From Phycisphaerales bacterium (lineage in GTDB: Bacteria; Planctomycetota; Phycisphaerae; Phycisphaerales; UBA5793), in NCBI GenBank assembly GCA_020852515.1, contig JADZAS010000039.1, positions 1 to 49,346 of the forward strand: a stretch of 49,346 nt of DNA. Direction: 5' to 3'. A program made the position numbers and the translations under genes. Positions 16,901 to 24,801 of this stretch are shown here, piece by piece. Each line of letters begins with the position of its first letter. The first letter of the stretch is position 1. Below the pieces are notes generated by a model. It searched no databases, was not told where the DNA came from, and saw nothing but the letters and a program-made list of their open reading frames with translations.

Positions 16901-17409
16901 GTGAACCTCCTGCTCAACGTGTCACCACCACCCGAGACGATGGTCACGCTCAGGACCCGATGCTCTTCATCCAGTTCGACCCGCCAAGCGCTGACGCCGC
17001 CGAGCAGTTGCCGGTCCACCGGTGACGTGGATTGCGCCATCGATGTGATGGCGACTGTGAGTGTCTCAGCCGTGCGGTCGAAGCGGTACTCGTGGAAGCC
17101 AGAACCGGGGCTGCCTGGGAACTGTGTTGATGTGCTTCGAGTGCGGATGCGAAGGCACGCCGGCTCCAAGACTTCGACGCGCGGCTTGGGCTTGCCATTG
17201 CGAGCGGCCGCTTCGAAATCCCCGCAAACCAGTTCCTCTCCGATCCCGTCGAGAACGCGCATCGCCGCCGAGCGCCATTGCATCCGCGGCCCGCGCTCCG
17301 CCGACAGCAGCGACACTGTCACAAGCCAGGAAGTGAGCAGTGAACACAGAACGCCGAGCAGCGCCAAGGCGAGGAGCTGTTCCAGGATGGTCATGCCGCG
17401 GCGCTTCAC
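16891..17409 (-). CDS. GspJ-like minor pseudopilin
   Basis: A 172-residue protein from the GTG at 17409, which overlaps the gspI-like stop as GTGA. The prepilin cleavage site KRRG-MTILEQLLALALLG has the invariant Gly before the cut and Glu at +5, followed by the hydrophobic N-helix. The globular part is beta-rich (RVEVLEPACLRIRTR, GFHEYRFDRTAETLTVAI), as expected for GspJ. A longer frame exists upstream but would overlap gspI out of frame. Confidence 0.7.
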   Translation of the reverse strand: MKRRGMTILEQLLALALLGVLCSLLTSWLVTVSLLSAERGPRMQWRSAAMRVLDGIGEELVCGDFEAAARNGKPKPRVEVLEPACLRIRTRSTSTQFPGSPGSGFHEYRFDRTAETLTVAITSMAQSTSPVDRQLLGGVSAWRVELDEEHRVLSVTIVSGGGDTLSRRFTWP

Positions 17410-17807
17410 GGATCCGGGTTCTCCTCTGGCAAATCGATGCAGCGCCAGACGAGGAACTCTTCGCACGAGAATGCGACCCACGCGTGCTCGGGCTTTTCGG
17501 CGGCGGATTCATGCACGACACGACGGACTTGGATCGACGGGCGCGCCGGATCATCGGGCCAAGGCGTTAGCAGTTCAGCACTTGCATCGGCGACGAGTCG
17601 CTCGCCCAGGCTCGGATCGGCAAGAAGTTCATCAGCCGCGCCTTCGAGCGCCAGCATGTCGATGGGTGTCGCGCCGGCCGCGGACTTCGTGGGGATCACC
17701 GGCACACTGCGCAGCACCGAAGCGCACATACTTCCGAGGATCGCGAGCAGCACTGTTGCGGCGAGGATTTCGATCAATGTCATGGCGCGATGGGATAAAC
17801 GGTTCAT
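17406..17807 (-). CDS. GspI-like minor pseudopilin
   Basis: A 133-residue prepilin: HRA-MTLIEILAATVLLAILGS with Glu+5, though Ala replaces the usual Gly before the cleavage point. The small globular domain fits the minor pseudopilin GspI. The ATG at 17807 overlaps the gspH stop as ATGA, so the much longer frame reaching 18404 is rejected. The Ala at -1 may slow cleavage by the prepilin peptidase, a gene for which is not present in the window. Confidence 0.7.
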   Translation of the reverse strand: MNRLSHRAMTLIEILAATVLLAILGSMCASVLRSVPVIPTKSAAGATPIDMLALEGAADELLADPSLGERLVADASAELLTPWPDDPARPSIQVRRVVHESAAEKPEHAWVAFSCEEFLVWRCIDLPEENPDP

Positions 17808-18298
17808 GGTTCTGTTCCGTTCAACCCGTCCCTGCTGATTTCGCCCGTAAGGCCGTGGATGAACCACCGCTCCGAGCGACCTGATGCGCTGAAGACCTGC
17901 ACTGACACGTCCGCGCTGCGGCCGGTACGGTCGATGATGATGCCATCGAGTTCCTGTCCGCCGTCTCTCTCGAAGAATCGAGCGAGCGTGGAACGAGGGC
18001 AATCGAACGAAGCCGACCACGCTCCTTCGGAGGCGGGCGTCACGCTGGCAACTGCACGCGCACCGCCATCCAGAAGGCGAATCACGACCGCAGCGCCATC
18101 GGTTCGCGCGGCCAGCCGAGCCTGCGCGTCGAGATTCACAAATCCCCACCGTGCCGACTGCAAAGCTCCTGTCTCGTCCGCTCCGGCGAGCGAGACCACC
18201 GCAACTGACGAAACCAGCCCGAGCAACATCACCACGGCGAGCATTTCGACGAGCGTGAAGCCGCCGTGGGATCGTGAGTTGGCGACTGCGGCGCTCAT
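17804..18298 (-). CDS. GspH-like minor pseudopilin
   Basis: A 164-residue prepilin with site HGG-FTLVEMLAVVMLLGLVSS (Gly at -1, Phe at +1, Glu at +5). The beta-rich globular part (AAVVIRLLDGGARAVASV, ELDGIIIDRTGRSADV) is typical of GspH/FimT proteins. The ATG at 18298 overlaps the gspG stop by 4 nt and the 3' end overlaps gspI. Confidence 0.75.
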   Translation of the reverse strand: MSAAVANSRSHGGFTLVEMLAVVMLLGLVSSVAVVSLAGADETGALQSARWGFVNLDAQARLAARTDGAAVVIRLLDGGARAVASVTPASEGAWSASFDCPRSTLARFFERDGGQELDGIIIDRTGRSADVSVQVFSASGRSERWFIHGLTGEISRDGLNGTEP

Positions 18299-18738
18299 TG
18301 GTCCGCCTTCCCTCGAAGATTCGCGGATGACAGATCCGCGTTCTCGCCCTCACCGCCCGGCTGCCCATCGGCTCCGTACGAGAGAATCTCAAAGGGATTT
18401 CCATCGGGCCCGGGCATCACGTAGAGGTACTGGCGGCCCCAAGGGTCGGTCAGCTGATCGGCATTCACGTAGTACGAGGCGGTCGGGGTCGCGTGCGGGG
18501 CGCTGAGCACTGCCAGGCCCAGTTCGTTGCTCGGCCAGTCGCTCTTCTCAATTCGATACGTCTCCACCTTGCCCACGAGCAACCCGATACCACTCTTGGC
18601 CAGTTCGTGCTTGGCCTTGCCGAAGGTGCCAGAGAAGCCGACCAGTAGTGTCGTCGCGATCAGTCCGAGGATGACCACTACAGCGAGGATCTCCACGAGT
18701 GTCATGCCGCGGCTCGACCGATTCGAGTGTTTGTTCAC
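18295..18738 (-). CDS. gspG: Major pseudopilin GspG
   Basis: A 147-residue prepilin: SSRG-MTLVEILAVVVILGLIAT with Gly-1 and Glu+5. The C-terminal half has the GspG hallmarks SDWPSNELGLAVL, LTDPWGRQYLYVMPG and ILSYGADGQPGGEGENAD, the last being the calcium-binding loop conserved in major pseudopilins. It polymerises into the pseudopilus that pushes substrates through the secretin. Its ATG overlaps the gspF stop by 4 nt. Confidence 0.92.
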   Translation of the reverse strand: MNKHSNRSSRGMTLVEILAVVVILGLIATTLLVGFSGTFGKAKHELAKSGIGLLVGKVETYRIEKSDWPSNELGLAVLSAPHATPTASYYVNADQLTDPWGRQYLYVMPGPDGNPFEILSYGADGQPGGEGENADLSSANLRGKADQ

Positions 18739-19976
18739 CGTATCATCTCCTGAAGCCGCGTGAGAGGCAGCACGCCGGCAAGCACCACAGCCCCAACCAG
18801 AGTGGCCAGCGCCAGAATCGCCGCCGGTTCGAGCAGGGTCGCTAGCCGGTTGATCTGCCGCTCCGTGCGGCGCTCCTCACGCTGCGCCATCCGCTCAAGC
18901 GTCGCCTCCAGTTCACCCGCCGCCTGGCCGCTGTGGAGCAGTCGCCTGAACTGGGCTGAGAACCAGAGCGGCTCATTGAGGACTTGAGCGAGATCGCCGC
19001 CCGCTTCGATCTCCGCAGCAGCGTTCGTTATGACACGATTGAGTGCGACCGGAAGCGTAGTCGACAAAACGCGCAGCGCCTCAACGGCTGGCACGCCTGC
19101 GCGGAGCAAATCCGCGAGGTTGCGGGCGAAGAGCGCCACGGACCAGGTGCGAAGGACGCGCGGTGTACAGGCGGCGGCGAATCGGGCCGCCCGAGGTGAA
19201 CGCTGAACCGCGGCGCGGAGAGCGACGACCCCACCGGCCGCGAGCACCACAATCGCCAGGAGCAGCACCGCGCCCCAATGGGCGGCCAGCTGGCCGCCGG
19301 CCATGACCCATCGCGTGAGTGCGGGCACTTCAATCTTGGCGGTCGAGAGCAGGTTCGCGAGATCGGGCAGTGTCTTGATACTCAAGAACACCGCGACGCC
19401 GATGGCGGCCACGGTGATGATGGCCGGATAGGTGAGTGCGGCAACGAGCTGGTGGCCCAGTTGGCCGACTCGCGCTTCGCGCTCGGCCATGTGCTTGAGT
19501 ACGCTCGGCAGCATTCCGCCATGCTGGCCCGACTCCACCATGGCGCAGTCGATGCCGTCGAACCACGAAGGGTGATTCCCCATCGCCTGGGCCGGGCTGG
19601 CGCCGCTGCGCATCGCTTCGCGCCACTCGATGAGCATCATTCGCCGGGCGCGCCCCGCCCACCGCGCCGGTTCCTCACCCATCACCTCAAGGCATTCGAC
19701 GAGCGGAAGTCCCGATTCCAGCAATGAGCACAGGCCCTCGAAGATTTCCGCTCGCTGATCTCGGCGGCGCCTTCTGAGATGCCGGTTGAACGCTTGGCGC
19801 AGATGAATCGGCAACGTGATGGGCTTGCGCGCCCGGCGCAACTCGACGACCTGCCAGCCGATTCGGCGCAGCGAGGCCCGGACTTCCACAGCCGACTCGG
19901 CCATGAGTTCACCGCGGCGCGGCGCCAGCGCCTCTCCCGCCTCAGTTCGCACCGCCGTGTAACGCCAAAGTTCCAT
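18735..19976 (-). CDS. gspF: Inner-membrane platform protein GspF
   Basis: A 413-residue polytopic protein with the duplicated T2SSF domain: first copy about 75-200 (FEGLCSLLESGLPLVECLEVMG, AMVESGQHGGMLPSVLKHMA) and second about 275-400 (FARNLADLLRAGVPAVEALRVL, LLHSGQAAGELEATLERMA). Each is followed by hydrophobic helices. GspF is the membrane rotor or adaptor on which the ATPase acts. The start at 19976 is 5 nt after the gspE stop. Confidence 0.95.
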   Translation of the reverse strand: MELWRYTAVRTEAGEALAPRRGELMAESAVEVRASLRRIGWQVVELRRARKPITLPIHLRQAFNRHLRRRRRDQRAEIFEGLCSLLESGLPLVECLEVMGEEPARWAGRARRMMLIEWREAMRSGASPAQAMGNHPSWFDGIDCAMVESGQHGGMLPSVLKHMAEREARVGQLGHQLVAALTYPAIITVAAIGVAVFLSIKTLPDLANLLSTAKIEVPALTRWVMAGGQLAAHWGAVLLLAIVVLAAGGVVALRAAVQRSPRAARFAAACTPRVLRTWSVALFARNLADLLRAGVPAVEALRVLSTTLPVALNRVITNAAAEIEAGGDLAQVLNEPLWFSAQFRRLLHSGQAAGELEATLERMAQREERRTERQINRLATLLEPAAILALATLVGAVVLAGVLPLTRLQEMIR

Positions 19977-19981
19977 CGCCT

Positions 19982-21442
19982 TTAGAACATCTGCACCACG
20001 CGGTGCACTTCGAGTGGCACTGTTTTGCCTTCATCCACAAGCCGCTGTCCTTCTTCACCCAGTGTTCGCATTCCCGCTTCCCGTGCAGCGGCTCTGATTG
20101 ATGCCAGGGCCGCGCCTTCGGAGATCAGTTGCCGCAATCGCTCATCGACGGGCATGAGCTCGAACAACCCCGTGCGGCCCTTCAGTCCCGTGCCGAAGCA
20201 CTCATCACAGCCGGCCCCCTGGCATGGCTGATGCGTCGTGCGAACCAGGCGCTGGGCGAGCACGGCCGAGAGTGAAGCACTCACCAGGTACGGCTCCACT
20301 CCCAGATCCACCAGCCGCGTGACGGCGCTCGGCGCGTCATTGGTGTGCAGCGTCGAGAACACGAGATGCCCGGTGAGGCTCGACTGGATCGCCACCCGCG
20401 CCGTCTCGGCATCGCGGATCTCTCCGACCATGATGACATCGGGGTCCTGGCGGAGAATGTGCCGCAAGCCCGTCGGGAAGGTGATGCCCTTCTTGCTGTT
20501 GACCTGCATCTGGCTCACCGCCAGCCCAACCGTTGAGAGTTCGTACTCGATTGGGTCTTCGATGGTCATGATGTTCAGCTGAGGAGAAGCAGTGCGGCGC
20601 AACGTCGAATAGAGCGTCGTGGTCTTGCCGCTGCCCGTCGGCCCGGTGACGAGGATGATGCCGTTGCTCTGTGTGGCGCGTTCCAGGAACGCCTGCGCGA
20701 CATCATCGCGCATTCCGAGCCACTCAAAATCACACATTTGCTGCGCGCTGTCCAGCAGTCGCATCACGGCCCGCTCACCGTAACTCGTGGGAACGGTGCT
20801 CAGGCGCAGATCAACCGGCCTGCCGCCTATGGTCACAGTGGCCCGCCCGTCCTGGGGAATTCGATTCTGGGCGATATCCATCCGGCCCATCACCTTGATG
20901 CGGCTGACCACGCCGGAGGTCATTTCGGAAGTCAGCTGATGGACGTCATGGAGGACGCCGTCCACACGGTAGCGCACCACGGTCCGGTCCGAGAGCGGCT
21001 GGATGTGGACATCGCTGGCGCCCTTGCCCAGTGCCTCGAAAAGCAGCGCATCGACCAACTGGATCACCGGACCTTTGCCCTGCGTGCTGAGCAGGTCGCG
21101 ATCTGCCTGCTCAAGCCAGCGGGCGACCGCCGTTGAACTCTCGTCAGATTGGGCATTTCGATCGACGCCGGCAGCAGAGCCGCTCCAGCCGCTCGCCTTG
21201 CGGTGCTGGGAATACGCCTCATCGATCAGGCGTGCGATCTGCTCGGCATCGCCGATCGTGGATCGGACTCGTACTTGGAGGAACGTCCCGACGTTGTGGA
21301 TTGCGAATCGACTCGTCGATTGACTCACGAGGAGTTCGAGTTCATCATCCTGGCGCCCAGTCCCCAGGATGAGGTGCCGCCGCGCGAAGTCGCGCTCGAT
21401 GCGCTCGACGAACTCGGCATCCACAGTGGGAGCGACCAGCAT
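19982..21442 (-). CDS. gspE: Secretion ATPase GspE
   Basis: A 486-residue type II/IV secretion ATPase. The N1E-like domain is followed by Walker A GPTGSGKTTTLYS near 263-275, the Asp box TIEDPIEYEL, Walker B-like QDPDVIMVGEIRDAETA and the His box LVFSTLHTND. The zinc-binding region CQGAGCDECFGTG keeps only three clustered cysteines instead of the two spaced CxxC pairs of most GspE proteins. It hydrolyses ATP at the inner face of the membrane to drive pseudopilus assembly. It lies 13 nt after the secretin gene. Confidence 0.96.
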   Translation of the reverse strand: MLVAPTVDAEFVERIERDFARRHLILGTGRQDDELELLVSQSTSRFAIHNVGTFLQVRVRSTIGDAEQIARLIDEAYSQHRKASGWSGSAAGVDRNAQSDESSTAVARWLEQADRDLLSTQGKGPVIQLVDALLFEALGKGASDVHIQPLSDRTVVRYRVDGVLHDVHQLTSEMTSGVVSRIKVMGRMDIAQNRIPQDGRATVTIGGRPVDLRLSTVPTSYGERAVMRLLDSAQQMCDFEWLGMRDDVAQAFLERATQSNGIILVTGPTGSGKTTTLYSTLRRTASPQLNIMTIEDPIEYELSTVGLAVSQMQVNSKKGITFPTGLRHILRQDPDVIMVGEIRDAETARVAIQSSLTGHLVFSTLHTNDAPSAVTRLVDLGVEPYLVSASLSAVLAQRLVRTTHQPCQGAGCDECFGTGLKGRTGLFELMPVDERLRQLISEGAALASIRAAAREAGMRTLGEEGQRLVDEGKTVPLEVHRVVQMF

Positions 21443-21455
21443 GCTTCCTCCACCC

Positions 21456-23798
21456 TCAACGAATCACACGCGGCTCCACTACTGGCCAGCCATCGTCGAT
21501 GCCGCCGGATTCCATCGAAGCTTCGCTCAGGTAGCGCAGATCTTCAAAGTCCAGGCGGCGAAGCACCGAGGGCCGGATGAAGATGTAGAAACGCGAGCGG
21601 TGCTCGGTGCGCGAGCGGTTCTTGAAGAGTTCGCCGACGATGGGAATGCTCCCCAACCCGGGCACCTGCGAGACGCCCTTTGATTGATTCGTCACCTCGA
21701 TGCCGCCCAAGGCTACCACGTAGCCGTCCGGAATCGTTGCCACACTCTGGAGCCGATTCTCCTGTCGCGGCGGAGGCAAAGAGGGGTCCGCCGACTCGCC
21801 CACGAAGGAACTCAGCGTCACCGAATACTCCATAATCATGTGATCGCCCTCGGCGATCTGGGGCTTGACGGTAACGACCGTGCCCGCATCTTGGGTCCCT
21901 CCGAACGACGTCGTCGCGATCGTGTCAAAGGCATTGATGCTCACGAACGGCTGCTGGAGGACGGAATTGAGCGATGCCTCCTGGTTGTTGTTCACCAGCA
22001 CGCGCGGCACATTGAGGGATCGCCCGTCGTTGATGGTCTCAAGAGCCCGCACCACCACGCTGAAATCCCCCGGACTGAGCACCAAGGCGCTGCCGCCCCG
22101 CGCATTGCCCACACTCCGCACCCCATCAGTGACCGTGCTGAGTCCGAAGAGCGATGACAGCGAAATGCGCACATCTCCGCTCACCTCGATCTTTTCGAGT
22201 TCCAGGCCCAGGTCGAGCGTTTGACTCTCCGTGAGATTCACAATGAGGATCTCGACCATGACCTGAGGCTGCCGCACATCCAGTTCATCAATGAGCCGAC
22301 GCACTTGGTCGAGCAGGCGCGGCTCGCCCATGGCGATGATGGTGCTGGTCGTCTCGTCGGCGGTGAGCGTCAGGGCGGGGCGATCCTCGCCGGACGAGAT
22401 TCGGCCTGCCAGGCGGCTTGGCTGTGTCGGCGGCGCGTCTCCACGAGACGGAGGCGATGCGGACTCTCCCTGTGGCGAACCAGGGACGAGGCGCGCTGGA
22501 GGTGCTTGATCGGATGATGAAGGCTCCCTTGACGGAACCGCGGGCACTAATGTGGCGTCAGCGGCTTCGGCGAGCACACCGCTTGCGAGCAGGCGTTCCA
22601 GGACATCGATTACCTCGCCGACGGGCCGGTTGCGCACCTGGAAAGTCCGTAGCGGACGTCGGGATTCGGCAGGCAGCGCGTTAAGCCGATCGATCAGGGA
22701 TTGCGCCTCTTCATGTTGAAGCGGCGTCGCAGTTAGAATGATTGAGCCCGTCAACTCATCGCGCACAAGGCGCCACTGGTCGCCGGGCGCGCTAGTCGGA
22801 CGCACAACCTGCTCCACAAGCGTCGCCACTTCATCCAGCCCAAAATATCGGGGGCTGTAGGTCCGCGTCTCGACAGGCGGCACTTGATCGAACCGCTCGA
22901 TGAGCGAGCGCCACTGATCCGCCTCGACCGGCGGCGCGATGAGCACCACGGCGCGATCGCCCGGTTCGGCGAGCACGCGTCCCTGGGTCGTGCGACCCTC
23001 CACGAGGTCACGCGCGGCGGTGATTGACGTGAGCATCGCGGCCAGCCTCGTCGCAGGCAGGTGAGCGAGTTCGATACGCTCCACAATAGATGCAGCGCCC
23101 GGTACATCTATGGACTTGAGCAGCTCCAGCGCCTGCTCGACGCGCGGCCGCAGGTCAGCGATGAGCAGCAGATTGCTGTTGCCCAGCGGCGCGACCGTGC
23201 TTCCGGTCCGCGACAGAACGGCCTTGATTGTCTCGCCGACTTCCTTGACCGGCTGATGTTCGACTGGAACGACAACAGCTGTGAAACCGGACGGCGCGCT
23301 GGTGCCACCACCGTCTTCTGCGACTTCCGCCAGCCCGGCCGCATCGGCGAGGCGCACGACGCTGAGCATCTCCCGGCCATCGGCGCCGCGCAGGCACACC
23401 GTCGTAAAGCCGCGCAGGCCCAGCACCCGATTGGTGAGATCCCAGAGTTCGGTGTCCGTGAGCGATTCGGTGAGCCGGAGCGTCACCTTGCCCTTGAGCA
23501 CGGAGGCGTCGTATTCAACCGTCAGATCGAGGCGCTGGGCACAGAGATCAACGAGCCGCGCGAGATCGACGTCGCCCTGAAGTTGCAGGCGAGGCGAATC
23601 GACCGATTGTCCGCGCGCCAAATTGAGGGAGGTCAGTGCGACTAACGCCATCATCGCAACTGCGGCACGGGGAGTGAATGGCCAGAAGACTCTCGGCAGG
23701 CGTCCTCGCACGCCGATTACAGGTTCCCGAAGCGTCCGGCGGGTTTCGATGTATGTGACTCGTCGGAGATGGCATCCACCCACAGTTCCCCTCCCCAT
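21456..23798 (-). CDS. gspD: Outer-membrane secretin GspD
   Basis: A secretin of about 780 residues. After a long N-region and a hydrophobic signal segment (AAVAMMALVALTSLNLARGQ) come an N0 domain (LVDLCAQRLDLTVEYDASVLKGKVTL), several N1-type KH-like domains (VVVPVEHQPVKEVGETI; TFQVRNRPVGEVIDVLERL), a low-complexity Pro/Ser linker and the C-terminal secretin barrel (VPRVLVNNNQEASL, VPGLGSIPIVGELFK, IFIRPSVL). It forms the outer-membrane gate. The start is uncertain: the open frame begins at 23927, ATG at 23798 is used here, and a GTG at 23783 follows GGGGAGGGG and could be the true start. It is the first gene of the operon. Confidence 0.93.
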   Translation of the reverse strand: MGRGTVGGCHLRRVTYIETRRTLREPVIGVRGRLPRVFWPFTPRAAVAMMALVALTSLNLARGQSVDSPRLQLQGDVDLARLVDLCAQRLDLTVEYDASVLKGKVTLRLTESLTDTELWDLTNRVLGLRGFTTVCLRGADGREMLSVVRLADAAGLAEVAEDGGGTSAPSGFTAVVVPVEHQPVKEVGETIKAVLSRTGSTVAPLGNSNLLLIADLRPRVEQALELLKSIDVPGAASIVERIELAHLPATRLAAMLTSITAARDLVEGRTTQGRVLAEPGDRAVVLIAPPVEADQWRSLIERFDQVPPVETRTYSPRYFGLDEVATLVEQVVRPTSAPGDQWRLVRDELTGSIILTATPLQHEEAQSLIDRLNALPAESRRPLRTFQVRNRPVGEVIDVLERLLASGVLAEAADATLVPAVPSREPSSSDQAPPARLVPGSPQGESASPPSRGDAPPTQPSRLAGRISSGEDRPALTLTADETTSTIIAMGEPRLLDQVRRLIDELDVRQPQVMVEILIVNLTESQTLDLGLELEKIEVSGDVRISLSSLFGLSTVTDGVRSVGNARGGSALVLSPGDFSVVVRALETINDGRSLNVPRVLVNNNQEASLNSVLQQPFVSINAFDTIATTSFGGTQDAGTVVTVKPQIAEGDHMIMEYSVTLSSFVGESADPSLPPPRQENRLQSVATIPDGYVVALGGIEVTNQSKGVSQVPGLGSIPIVGELFKNRSRTEHRSRFYIFIRPSVLRRLDFEDLRYLSEASMESGGIDDGWPVVEPRVIR

Positions 23799-23954
23799 TT
23801 CAGGCCGCCGGGCAAGATCCCCATAATGTGCGAGCAACATGCCCCCACGAGCGTTGACCAAGGCTACGTTCGATTCGTTCTCTGTGCGCGGTTCCCGTGG
23901 TATGCCATTCAGTTCGGTCCGGCCCAAACGACCGCTCTGCTGGAGCGCCTAAAT

Positions 23955-24072
23955 TAGCTGGCCGCTAAGGAAGTCTCCTTATGCCTCAAAGTCATCCCTG
24001 TTCGCAAGTACAAAACGCGTTTCGATCCCGCAGCAAAGTCCCATCTTCGAGTTTCTTAGCGGCCTGCTAGGC
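23955..24072. repeat. Imperfect inverted repeat of about 18 bp with a nested hairpin
   Basis: The arms around 23955-23972 and 24051-24068 are inverted copies (core GGCCGCTAAG at 23960-23969 against CTTAGCGGCC at 24055-24064) with two mismatches in the extended arms. Next to the left arm is a second palindrome, TAAGGA-AGTC-TCCTTA, at 23966-23981. The element lies in the gap between the TPR gene and the secretin gene. It could be a transcription terminator or operator for the secretion operon, or a tiny inverted-repeat element. The remainder of 23928-24209 shows nothing coding. Confidence 0.45.
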
Positions 24073-24209
24073 CTGGGCAGGCGTGCCAGATGCCGTGAGA
24101 GAACATCTTCTTACCAAGGCCTCTTTCCCAACGCACGCACATTGATAACTACTTTGCGGGCTTCGGTGTCGGCCCTTCACTTCAAGTCGCGAGATCTCTC
24201 ATCGGAAAT

Positions 24210-24776
24210 TTAAGGCGACCGGTTTGTCGCAATCTTGCACTCGCAAATGATCCGAGCATCCGATTCAAACAGCTCAGGCATGCTCTCACCAAGTTTCGGA
24301 CCGGCCTTTCGGCATCGCCTGGCGGCGGCGACATACTTGGAAGTCGCCCTGCGATATGAATCCTTTCTTCCCTGCCTCTTGTAAACCGATCGCGCCAATT
24401 CGAATGCCAGTGACTGCAATTCAGGATCGATTTTGAGTTTCATCAATCGATCAACCAATTCCTCCGCTCTCGCATAGTTGCCACTTCGCCACTCCAAGTC
24501 GCCGAGTGCATACACACTCTCAGCATGATTCGAATCAATCGACAAGGCCCTTAAGTACGCGCTTCTAGCGGCAGATGCTTGAACATAGGCGTCCCCTAGG
24601 CACATCCAGAGCCACGCACTCTGTCCGGTAACGAGTCGGCGCTTTGCGCGAGCGATGAGGTTTCTTCGAATTCTATCTGCTTCGCGCTTCCGTCCTCTGA
24701 GTTCAAGCGCAAGAATGCCTCGCTGCATCCTGGCAAAGGCCTCTCGTTCCTCGTTTGATAGTGTCTCGTGGATCAC
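24210..24776 (-). CDS. TPR protein directly downstream of the RHS gene
   Basis: A 188-residue soluble helical protein starting at a GTG at 24776, with GAGGA 6 nt before it. It has TPR-like units (WMCLGDAYVQASAARSAYLRALSIDSNHAESVYALGDLEW, LVDRLMKLKIDPELQSLAFELARSVYKRQ). No signal peptide or membrane segment is seen. The start is 25 nt after the RHS stop, so the two are co-transcribed. A small gene immediately after an RHS gene is often the immunity protein for the C-terminal toxin, and helical repeat proteins serve that role in some systems. A chaperone for RHS export is the alternative. Confidence 0.7.
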   Translation of the reverse strand: MIHETLSNEEREAFARMQRGILALELRGRKREADRIRRNLIARAKRRLVTGQSAWLWMCLGDAYVQASAARSAYLRALSIDSNHAESVYALGDLEWRSGNYARAEELVDRLMKLKIDPELQSLAFELARSVYKRQGRKDSYRRATSKYVAAARRCRKAGPKLGESMPELFESDARIICECKIATNRSP

Positions 24777-24801
24777 TTGTAGTCCTCAATCGCCTTGTCC
24801 C

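Noticed and set aside
17406-18404. 332-codon single gene covering gspH and gspI
   Set aside because: The first two thirds run out of frame through gspH, whose own prepilin signal is clear; gspI starts at 17807.
13436-23798. Type IV pilus operon
   Set aside because: The pseudopilin set with GspK and the calcium-loop GspG, and the lack of PilT and PilC/Y genes, favour type II secretion.
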